9,717 nt of DNA from Candidatus Martarchaeota archaeon. GTDB lineage: Archaea; Micrarchaeota; Micrarchaeia; Micrarchaeales; Micrarchaeaceae. The position numbers were made by a program, and so were the translations under genes. The notes under the pieces are model-generated. The model saw nothing but the letters and a program-made list of their open reading frames with translations, was not told where the DNA came from and did not search any database. Below, piece by piece: positions 1 to 6,400 of the stretch; the first letter of the stretch is position 1, and each line of letters opens with the position of its first letter. Where the stretch lies: positions 1 through 9,717 of the forward strand of contig JAMCZM010000038.1 of the NCBI GenBank assembly GCA_023485645.1, written 5' to 3'.

Positions 1-421
1 GTAATCCACTTCTTGCAAGTACTCTAACTACCGCCTGAGCTCCTGCACCTGGTGTTTTTGTTCCTGAACCTCCTGGGGCACGTATCTCTATATTTATTGC
101 CGTAACTCCCTTCTCTTTTGCTGTTGCAGCAACCTTATATGCAGCCTGCATTGCGGCATATGGTTCACCCTCTTGAGAATCAGCATTTACCATCATGCCT
201 CCGCTTCCAACAGCTATTGTTTCCGCTCCGCTTAAATCAGTGAGCGTTATTATTGTGTCATTCTTTGATGAGTAAACATGTGCAACGGCTATTCGTGGGC
301 CTTTTGGCTTTGTCTTTATTTCTTCTAGAGCTTTTGCCTCATAAGATATAATCTCCTTTTCTTTGTTCTTTGTAGGCTGAGCCTTTGTCGCTTTGGGCTT
401 TGCACCCTTATTTCCTCCCAT
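1..421 (-). CDS. rps11: 30S ribosomal protein S11 (partial, 3' end beyond left edge)
   Basis: S11 (uS11) is a small-subunit protein of the platform that contacts 16S rRNA near the mRNA exit site. Reading the minus strand from the ATG at 421-419 gives 140 codons with no stop up to the window edge, so the C-terminal end is missing. The visible protein has a basic N-terminal tail (about residues 1-40) and then the S11 core: GPRIAVAHVYSSKNDTIITL, a DLSGAETI strand, the GSGGMMVN turn, YAAMQAAYKVA, and the conserved IRAPGGSGTKTPGAGAQAVV segment. In family members the missing part holds the GRIEDVTPIPHDG-type end. It lies 5 nt after the rps4 stop and shares that operon. The start is fixed by the ATG and the GTGAT Shine-Dalgarno just upstream. 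Recognition of the family is firm. Confidence 0.95.
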   Translation of the reverse strand, partial: MGGNKGAKPKATKAQPTKNKEKEIISYEAKALEEIKTKPKGPRIAVAHVYSSKNDTIITLTDLSGAETIAVGSGGMMVNADSQEGEPYAAMQAAYKVAATAKEKGVTAINIEIRAPGGSGTKTPGAGAQAVVRVLARSGL

Positions 422-423
422 AA

Positions 424-431
424 TAATCACT
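424..431 (-). promoter_or_regulatory. Shine-Dalgarno of rps11 overlapping the rps4 stop
   Basis: The minus-strand octamer AGTGATTA contains GTGAT, complementary to the archaeal 16S 3' end (ATCACCTCC), and includes the TGA stop of rps4. It ends 2 nt before the rps11 ATG. This suggests translational coupling, with a terminating ribosome placed on the next start. The same octamer sits at the rps13/rps4 junction. Confidence 0.6.
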
Positions 432-969
432 CGTGAGCACTTTCACTGCTCTCTTTTGAAACCTTTTTTTCCTCAACTTTCGGCGCAATTTGTATAACGA
501 TAGGTTTGTAATATGCTAATTTGCCCTCTTCTTCCTTACTGACAATATATCCTGGTTTGTCGAGCTTCTTTCCATTGATTGCTATAAAGCCATGTGTTAT
601 TAACTGTCTTGCTTGCTTCATTGTTTTTGCAAGTCCTTTTCTAAATACTATTGATTGCAACCGTCTTTCAAGAACTGCATTCTCCTTAAGATCAAGCAAT
701 TGGTCTAATGTTGGATTCTCAGGTGATATGCCTTTTTTTGAAAGATTTGCAAGTATGTTGCTTTCAACATTTTTATTCTGTGTGCTGCCTGAAAGCAGTT
801 GCCTAACATTTCCTCTTATTCTACTAATTTCAGACTGTGCCTGCCACAGCTCTTTCATATTCTTGAGTCCATATTCGTCAATTATTTCATTATCGGACTT
901 TATTCTTTGTAAATTCCACATGCCTCTTGGCTTTTCATATTTTCTTCTATTCTTTTTCGGTGCTCCCAA
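427..969 (-). CDS. rps4: 30S ribosomal protein S4
   Basis: S4 (uS4) is a primary 16S rRNA-binding protein of the small-subunit body. The 180-residue product starts MGAPKKNRRKYEKPRGMW, matching the archaeal S4 start pattern, so I accept the TTG codon at 969-967 as the start; no better ATG exists in frame. The N-terminal domain includes EYGLKNMKELW (33-43). The S4 RNA-binding fold follows at about 100-160: ERRLQSIVFRKGLAKTMKQA, then ARQLITHGFIAINGKKLDKPG. The tail (165-180) is Lys/Glu/Ser-rich and probably disordered. It follows rps13 by 4 nt and precedes rps11, the standard archaeal order. Length is normal for the archaeal family (roughly 160-195 residues). Confidence 0.97.
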   Translation of the reverse strand: MGAPKKNRRKYEKPRGMWNLQRIKSDNEIIDEYGLKNMKELWQAQSEISRIRGNVRQLLSGSTQNKNVESNILANLSKKGISPENPTLDQLLDLKENAVLERRLQSIVFRKGLAKTMKQARQLITHGFIAINGKKLDKPGYIVSKEEEGKLAYYKPIVIQIAPKVEEKKVSKESSESAHE

Positions 970-970
970 T

Positions 971-978
971 TAATCACT
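971..978 (-). promoter_or_regulatory. Shine-Dalgarno of rps4 overlapping the rps13 stop
   Basis: The minus-strand octamer AGTGATTA includes the TGA stop of rps13 and the GTGAT anti-16S match, and lies immediately before the TTG start of rps4. It supports TTG 969 as the true start and suggests termination-reinitiation coupling. It is identical to the element at the rps4/rps11 junction. Confidence 0.6.
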
Positions 979-1558
979 TCTTCTTTTCAGGCTCTTTTGC
1001 CGCTGCAGGTGCTGCTCCTGGGGCTACCTTACTTTTTGTAACTCCAATTGTAGCTCCAGTCCTTCCTGTAGTTCTCGTGTGTTGTCCACGGACCTTTTGG
1101 CCATATTGGTGCCTATATCCAGTCCACGTTCTTGTTGTAATTTTTCTATTTATATCCTGCCTTGTTGAAAATATAAGATCATTTCCCACAAAATGCATAT
1201 TACTACCATTCTCAAAACTCTTCTGCTTGTTTAGAAAATATGGTGGTATACCATATTTGTCAGGATTCTTAATTATCTCTTCTATGCTACCTCTTCCACA
1301 TTATGTTAAAGAGCCTACTGGTGTTGTTCTTGATATGTTATGCGTTCTCTCTATTGCATTTGAGAGTGCATTTGACATCATATCACCAATGCCCTTAACT
1401 TTGGATAATGCCCTGTTTAAAGGCAATGCTCCGTCAACATCTCTTCCTGCAATTCTAATTATAGATTGCGCTTGCTTCTCCTCTTTTTTATGCTGACGCT
1501 CTTTGGACTCTTTTACTTCCTTTTCTTTTACTTCTTTATTTTCTTTATTATCTGCCAT
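974..1558 (-). CDS. rps13: 30S ribosomal protein S13, interrupted by an in-frame TAA
   Basis: S13 (uS13) sits in the small-subunit head, contacts the large subunit and binds P-site tRNA. The ATG at 1558-1556 opens MADNKENKEVKEKE, a Lys/Glu-rich extension of about 33 residues, then the S13 core: IIRIAGRDVDGALPLNRALS, KVKGIGDMMSNALSNA, and PVGSLT. There the frame hits TAA at 1303-1301. The same frame continues after it as IEEIIKNPDKYGIPPYFLNK, HFVGNDLIFSTRQDINRK, RTWTGYRHQYGQKVRGQHTR and TTGRTGATIG, then an Ala/Pro/Lys tail, stopping with TGA at 976-974. The whole is 195 codons including the final stop, colinear with a full S13. No other S13 copy is visible. An essential gene is unlikely to be dead, so sequencing error, recoding or very recent damage are the options. 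A TTG six bases upstream (1564) is an alternative start with less support. Confidence 0.85.
1283..1303 (-). other. Lesion in rps13: TAA flanked by compensating +1/-1 shifts
   Basis: In frame the segment reads SLT-stop-CGRGS-IEEII, which is unlike S13. If the T at 1303 is skipped and one A is restored near 1285-1286, it reads SLTNVEEVAIEEII. That has the same length and fits the acidic helix of archaeal S13 (L-[ST]-x-x-E-E-V-x-x-I-E-E-I). The original frame therefore seems to be preserved between two one-base changes about 18 nt apart. Confidence 0.6.
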
Positions 1559-1630
1559 AAACAAAAACCTTCGTTATACTGTATTTGATAAAAACAGCAT
1601 AGAAATAACAAGTATATTTGTAGCATTATA

Positions 1631-1638
1631 ATTTAAAT
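1631..1638 (-). promoter_or_regulatory. Candidate box A for the rps13-rps4-rps11 operon
   Basis: The minus strand reads AGTATTTAAATTATAAT here. The palindromic ATTTAAAT core is a plausible archaeal TATA element and would place transcription start about 45-50 nt before the rps13 ATG. A second AT-rich candidate (AAATATACTT, near 1611-1620) is closer, so the choice is uncertain in this AT-rich spacer. An AAGGT lies 8 nt before the ATG and may be a weak Shine-Dalgarno. Confidence 0.3.
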
Positions 1639-1697
1639 ACTTTCTTTTTATTTCCACGAATCTAGTATTAGCGGTTTTATTACTAATAATAATTGAA

Positions 1698-1733
1698 TAT
1701 GCAAGTATCTATAAATACCATAACAATTGCATA
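1698..1733. repeat. Short interrupted inverted repeat in the rps13/ispH divergent spacer
   Basis: TATGCAA (1698-1704) and TTGCATA (1727-1733) are perfect 7-bp inverted copies. Between them GTAT (1705-1708) and ATAC (1715-1718) can pair around CTATAA. The element lies between two divergent genes, where an operator would be expected. It may equally be chance in AT-rich DNA. Nothing else in the 245-bp spacer looks coding. Confidence 0.25.
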
Positions 1734-1773
1734 ACACTACTAATACGGCAATATCCTATTACATTCACAAAGA

Positions 1774-1780
1774 TTAAATA
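1774..1780 (+). promoter_or_regulatory. Candidate box A for ispH, leaderless arrangement
   Basis: TTAAATA is centred about 27 bp before the ispH ATG at 1804, the usual box A to transcription-start distance in archaea. The sequence right before the ATG (AAAAGCAACT) has no Shine-Dalgarno match, so a leaderless or near-leaderless mRNA is likely. An alternative box (CTATAAATACC, 1709-1719) would give a leader of about 60 nt. Confidence 0.4.
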
Positions 1781-1803
1781 TCTTAATAATTAAAAAAGCA
1801 ACT

Positions 1804-2742
1804 ATGACAATTGATAAAGTGCTTCTTATAAGTCCAAGAGGGTTCTGTGCTGGTGTTGATAGAGCCATAGCAACTGTTGAACAGGCACTTAAGATTTACG
1901 GTGCTCCTATTTATGTTAAACATGAGATCGTGCATAATAAAGTGGTTTGTGATGCGCTAAGAGCAAAAGGCGCAATATTTGTAGAGGAGGTATCTGAAAT
2001 ACCTGAAAATAGTTTATGTGTCTTTTCAGCTCATGGTATTGCACCACAGGTACGTGCACAAGCAAAGGCAAGAAAGTTGCGGACTGTTGATGCAACCTGT
2101 CCATTAGTAAATAAAATACATGTTGAAATAGAACGTTTTGCAAAGGATGGCAAGCATATTATATACATAGGGCATAGGGGACATCCGGAAGCTGTTGGGG
2201 TTATGGGCATACGTCCAGATATAACACAGCTTGTAGATAATGTGGAAGAGGTAGCACATCTAAAGGTTTCAGATCCAAATAATCTTGTATATTTGACGCA
2301 GACTACATTATCTGTGGACGAATGTGATGGCATTGTAAAAGCACTAAAGCAGAAATTTCCTAAAATATCTTCGCCTCCGTCAGATGATATTTGTTATGCG
2401 ACGACTAATAGACAGGCTGCTGTCAAGGTTGCCGTTAAAAAATGCGATATATTAATTGTTGTTGGGAGCAAGAATTCTTCAAACTCAAATAGGCTTGTTG
2501 AGACTGCGCGGGCATTAGGTAGGGATGCATATCTTGTGGATACACTTTTAGATATAAGAAGCGAATGGTTGAAAGAAAAGCATATACTTGGAATAACTGC
2601 AGGAGCTAGCGCCCCAGAGCATGTGATACAAGCAATAGCAACACATTTCAAAGAGAAAGGCGCAATAATCGAGGACTTAAATGTTATAGATGAGAATATG
2701 AAATTTACAATGCCCTATGAACTTAATAGGCATGCTAAATGA
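1804..2742 (+). CDS. ispH: 4-hydroxy-3-methylbut-2-enyl diphosphate reductase
   Basis: IspH (LytB) is a cytosolic iron-sulfur enzyme that reduces HMBPP to IPP and DMAPP, the last step of the MEP isoprenoid pathway. The 312-residue protein has the family's usual length and all its marks: SPRGFCAGVDRAI (Cys15), the SAHG loop (His77), DATCPLVNKIH (Cys99), IGHRGHPEAVG (His124 region, Glu129), TQTTLS (165-170), DDICYATTNRQ (Cys197), GSKNSSNSNRL (221-231, substrate Ser/Asn) and TAGASAPEHV (265-274). The three cysteines are the cluster ligands. Start: ATG followed at once by the N-terminal strand, with no in-frame ATG upstream. It is the only plus-strand gene here and lies between archaeal informational genes, so it is a single insertion rather than part of an MEP operon. 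The sequence looks intact and functional. Archaea generally make isoprenoids from mevalonate, so acquisition from bacteria is my inference. Confidence 0.96.
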   Translation: MTIDKVLLISPRGFCAGVDRAIATVEQALKIYGAPIYVKHEIVHNKVVCDALRAKGAIFVEEVSEIPENSLCVFSAHGIAPQVRAQAKARKLRTVDATCPLVNKIHVEIERFAKDGKHIIYIGHRGHPEAVGVMGIRPDITQLVDNVEEVAHLKVSDPNNLVYLTQTTLSVDECDGIVKALKQKFPKISSPPSDDICYATTNRQAAVKVAVKKCDILIVVGSKNSSNSNRLVETARALGRDAYLVDTLLDIRSEWLKEKHILGITAGASAPEHVIQAIATHFKEKGAIIEDLNVIDENMKFTMPYELNRHAK

Positions 2743-2800
2743 TTCTATATTTATATATAGCAAAATTAAGAAAAATAAGCTAATGGAGCTGTCTATAACT

Positions 2801-2810
2801 AAAATTTTTT
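2801..2810 (+). terminator. T-tract, likely ispH terminator
   Basis: AAAATTTTTT occurs 59 nt after the ispH stop, in the 78-bp convergent gap. A run of six T on the coding strand is a typical archaeal intrinsic terminator. The complementary strand carries only four T, so it would be weaker for the opposing gene. Confidence 0.4.
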
Positions 2811-2820
2811 AGATGCAATT

Positions 2821-3255
2821 TCAACCAATTAAATTATTGTGTAATAATATCAAATATAATCCAACAGCCATTATTATAAGTCCAATAATACCTCCTCCTA
2901 AAATTATTCCTATTAAATAGCTAATTGAAACCATAAACGAAAAAATAAAAAGATATACTGTTGTGGACACGTTATAGCTGCTATCTGCAAGCGACGGATA
3001 TGTAATTATTGCCACAATCCCCATAACAATGCACCATATTATACCTATTAACGCTCCAAATACTAACACTGCACCTAAGTTTGAAAAAATTGCAAGTATA
3101 AATATGATGGCGATCGCAATCAGGGAGATATGTGCTTTTCCGGAATTTGAAAGAGCCATATTATTTTTGGATGCTTTTTTAGAATTTACTGTGGTGCCAT
3201 TCTCCATTTGTATTGCTTCGCTTACATAATCATTTTCAGCGTTTTGATCGGTCAT
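2821..3255 (-). CDS. Hypothetical four-helix membrane protein
   Basis: I do not recognise a family. The 144-residue product (ATG at 3255-3253; a TTG nine bases upstream is possible but less likely) has a soluble, polar, Asn/Ser-rich N-terminus (1-40) with no signal peptide, then about four hydrophobic segments: roughly 43-63, 66-86, 99-119 and 120-138. The first two are joined by a Gly-containing turn (SNLGAVLVFG). The last pair is joined by LGGGIIG. A short polar loop with Pro (PSLADSSYNVSTT) separates the two hairpins. No charged or catalytic residue stands out inside the membrane. It is convergent to ispH and lies between ispH and a tRNA gene, so it is probably a stand-alone unit with its own promoter. 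An inner-membrane role is all that can be inferred. Confidence 0.7.
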   Translation of the reverse strand: MTDQNAENDYVSEAIQMENGTTVNSKKASKNNMALSNSGKAHISLIAIAIIFILAIFSNLGAVLVFGALIGIIWCIVMGIVAIITYPSLADSSYNVSTTVYLFIFSFMVSISYLIGIILGGGIIGLIIMAVGLYLILLHNNLIG

Positions 3256-3283
3256 AATTAACAAAATAATAATATAAAATAGG

Positions 3284-3296
3284 TATAATATATATT
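3284..3296 (-). promoter_or_regulatory. Candidate box A for the membrane-protein gene
   Basis: CAATATATATTAT on the minus strand is centred about 35 bp before the ATG at 3255. Transcription would start some 8-10 nt before the ATG, leaving essentially no leader; no Shine-Dalgarno is visible. Confidence 0.4.
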
Positions 3297-3333
3297 GCGG
3301 TAATTATGCAAAATATAAAATTGTATAATAAAA

Positions 3334-3429
3334 CGCCAGGGTAGGGATTTGAACCCTAAAGCCCTTGCGGACATGCGCTATCTGGACAAATTTCCAGGCG
3401 CACGCGATACCGGATTCTGCCACCCTGGC
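3334..3429 (-). tRNA. tRNA-Ser(GGA) with a 12-nt intron
   Basis: The acceptor stem pairs GCCAGGG (3429-3423) with CCCTGGC (3341-3335), and the discriminator base is G (3334), as usual for serine. The D-loop contains GG with a short D-stem having an A-C mismatch at the third pair. The anticodon stem is TGCGC/GCGCA (3402-3398, 3378-3374). The long variable arm, GTCC-GCAA-GGGC, marks a class II tRNA (Ser or Leu). The T-arm is TAGGG-TTCAAAT-CCCTA. The anticodon loop is 19 nt in the gene. Removing 12 nt after position 37 leaves CTGGAAA, that is anticodon GGA (3395-3393), which reads UCC and UCU. The CCA end is not encoded. The mature tRNA would be 84 nt before CCA addition. Confidence 0.92.
3380..3391 (-). 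other. tRNA intron at position 37/38
   Basis: The intron is ATTTGTCCAGAT. CTGG of the anticodon loop pairs with CCAG of the intron to give the four-base-pair central helix. The 3' bulge is ATA next to the anticodon stem, and AAA forms the 5' bulge side. Cutting after the second base of each bulge yields the loop CTGGAAA. There is no room for an inner helix, so it is a relaxed helix-bulge-helix rather than a full bulge-helix-bulge substrate for the archaeal splicing endonuclease. Confidence 0.8.
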
Positions 3430-3455
3430 ATATAAGATTAAAATCTATTATAAAA

Positions 3456-3465
3456 ATATTTAAAG
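3456..3465 (-). promoter_or_regulatory. Box A promoter of tRNA-Ser
   Basis: CTTTAAATAT on the minus strand is centred about 31 bp before the tRNA 5' end. This implies a very short 5' leader of about 5-7 nt and a promoter independent of the upstream polymerase operon. Confidence 0.5.
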
Positions 3466-3496
3466 TGTCCTAATATTAAATTTTCTATACGAGTTC

Positions 3497-6400
3497 TCAT
3501 ATATAGCTTGACAAATTAAACTGCCTTGTTGGTTTTTCTCCCCCACCTATCCCGCCAAAAACTGTTTCTATTTCTGTTTTTATAAGTTTTAAGCGTTGCG
3601 TTAAATAACTCTCTAGATTGTATCTTTCCGCCAAATTTATTGCAGTATTTAGGTACTTTTCTATACCTCCCTTTGATATTGTGAGAACAAGTTTACCCTT
3701 GCATTTTCTACAAATTCCAGATAATGGAACCCGTCTATATTTCGCATTACAAGAAACGCATCTGAATGTTTGTTTTGAAAATGAGTGTAAATTTCCAATA
3801 AGATCTGGTATGAAATGGCTCATTATGAGTCTTCTTGCGGTGTCCGCCTTATCAATAGTGCATAATTTATCCATAAGTTTAAATTGCCTATCTATTTTTT
3901 CATCCATGCTTTTTAGCCTCGTATACATGCTCTTTTTTGGCGCATCAAAAAGCACAGTGGGGCCGCTTAGGTGTGTGAATTTTAACTGTGAATATACTGT
4001 ATTGTTATTTATCCTATTTGCGACTCTCTCAATTTTAGTCTCGCTGGGATTTATGCGCAGTAGCGTTTTATCATAAAAATCTAAATCAAAAGTATCAACA
4101 ATCTCCATCTCCCATACCTCATCGTCAACTTCTTCCGGTTTTACATTTGCGGTTAATATTAAAGGTGCATCCATAGTTCCGCCTATTGTTGTAGGAAGAT
4201 ATTTTTTTGAGAAATTTATTAACATATCAAGCAGCAGCATTGTTGTATCCTCATCACCATCACAATTTCTTCTTCTAGCTGATATTACGTAAGGGTGTGC
4301 CAGTCCTACATTTGCATCTGTGAATCCAATGATTCTGCAAAGAACTCCAGCTGAGGTGTGTGGAGATAGCGTGACAACGCAATGTCCTATAAGATCATCA
4401 ATTCCTTTTAAGTTGTAAAATGCGTCCATTCCATAATAACGCTCAAGAAGCATATCAATGAATCTTGCAATTTTTAGCATATATTCTGCTCCTCGTCTGT
4501 TTAATATGACGTCTTGATGCATTATCTCAACAATCTGGTCATCACTTGTTATTTCATTACCATAATAGTCTTTTGTATAGCCAAGCGCATGTAGTTTATC
4601 TAATGGTAATCCTATCTCTTTAGGATAGAAATGGGTTATTGGTACATCTGTTGCGTCAAATCTAGATGTGCCGTCTTTGAATATATAAATGCCGTTTATG
4701 CTTCTAAGCAGTCCCTTTTCTAATGCTTCAACCTCTTTTGTTTTATTTACGATTCCTTTAACTCCCTTGATTAGTTTTGGCATTGATGCAACATTTACCC
4801 CCACACGCTTGCATGCCTGTTCTATAAGCTTGTTCATATCTATTTTTTGCACCTGATGTGCAATGCCAACGCCTTCACACGTTGGGCAGATATCTGATAA
4901 TATTTTCCTGCCGCACCTATTACAAATTCTTTCGATACTTGCTCTGCATTTGTGCTGTTCGCAAAAGATTGAGTATAATGTTTCACGCCCTATGCTGCAT
5001 CTATAGGCGGCAATATCCATCTCCATCGTAGGACCCCCCAATCTTTTTTTATCAGCAAGATAAGCTTTGATAACATTACGCTCTTTGCCTCCATACTCGC
5101 CTATAGGGAATAATACCTGTGGTGGTGGTTTTGTGAGTCGTTCCTTTGCCTTTTCAGGCCTTCCTATTCTACCGCCAATTCTTGTTGATCGTTTCATTAT
5201 TGTAAAAGGAGCTATTGTATTTATGACGGTTAACGTTTTTAATTCATTTATATTTTGTATAGATGATACTTTTGATGAAGTTATTTTATCGTTCTCGACA
5301 AAACCTAAAGAATAGAGTAAGGATTTTGCATGGTCACGTTCTATTTTTATCAGGTAATTATTCTCAATGTGTGGTATGCAAAGGCGCTCAAACGATTCGA
5401 GTAGTGCCTTATTATTCTCAAAATTTATTTCTATATTCTCTATATCATTTATGTTCTTTCCTATTATACTACTAAGATTAACCGCGTTTATTATACCAAT
5501 TAATTCGTCTACGTTTATATCATTGTAATCATAAGTATACGAGGGGTGCAGAGGTATATTATAATTTTTTGAGTATTCAAGGGCATTATTAAATGTTAAT
5601 ATTTTGGGAATATCTCCAGTATAATTTTTGCCTTTTAGTTGTAGTTGCCAATATTCCTCAACGTAGCTAGTTGGTTGAAGGGGCGTGTTAGTCTTTTTAA
5701 AATCGCCCAATGTTATTAATATATCCCCAACAGATATTATTTTTTTAATTTTGTCTTTGAATTCTACTGCGTCATTAAAATTATTTATTCTAAATGCTCT
5801 CCCATCATCTAATTTTACAAATGGCCCTTCTATACTATCTACAGGAACTGCAATGCATCCCTTTCCAGGTTTTTCTATTTTGACCTGTGTTCCAGTTGCA
5901 ATATATTCATCAAGAAGCAGCATTGTGGCCGGATTGAAACCTTTAGATGCGATGCCTGTAAATCTGGACCGTCCATATCTTAATCTAAATGCTCCAGGAT
6001 ACTCTGGATATGAGAGTACAGGCCTTCCCGCAACTAATTCTTGGAGAAAGACTGCAATGTTCTTTGAATCATCAATATCTTTTTTTGTTTCAGCTTTGTC
6101 AACTTTTATAATATTGTTAAGCCAGTGCCAATCAAGTCCGGCATTTTTAGTATGCTTCAAAACACTCTTGGCTTTTTGTGCTATGCCCTCACATAAGACT
6201 AGTGGAACTCCACCTCTGATTCTATTTGTCATCGCCTCCTCCTTGCCTGTTGCATCAAGCCTTTTTATGTTTCTTCTAATGCTGACTTCTAAATCCTCTG
6301 TTGGCAGTCCGTCTACGCAAACGGGGCAATTTTCTATTATAGTTCTCATGTCCGTTTCGCTTGGCAGATATTGCAGCCTTGCGACTCTTGAGTGGTATAA

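Noticed and set aside
974..1198. Separate short gene beginning at the internal Met of S13 (HFVGND segment)
   Set aside because: It is the C-terminal half of S13 in the same frame as the N-terminal half, and the codons between the TAA and this Met also encode S13 sequence. No ribosome site marks it as a true start.
927..1496. 189-codon plus-strand frame over S4/S13
   Set aside because: Antisense to conserved ribosomal protein sequence; it stays open only because of the composition of the real genes.
1660..1748. TACTAATA direct copies in the rps13/ispH spacer as a CRISPR-like or iteron repeat
   Set aside because: Only two short copies, irregular spacing, and expected by chance in DNA this AT-rich.
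3334..3429. tRNA-Leu as an alternative identity because of the long variable arm
   Set aside because: No Leu anticodon gives a seven-base loop with a sensible splice, and the discriminator is G, not the A usual for Leu. GGA with CTGGAAA fits Ser.
4195..4270. Possible intein site at the DP2 NCDGDED motif
   Set aside because: The motif is continuous, with no splicing-block sequence or extra length.
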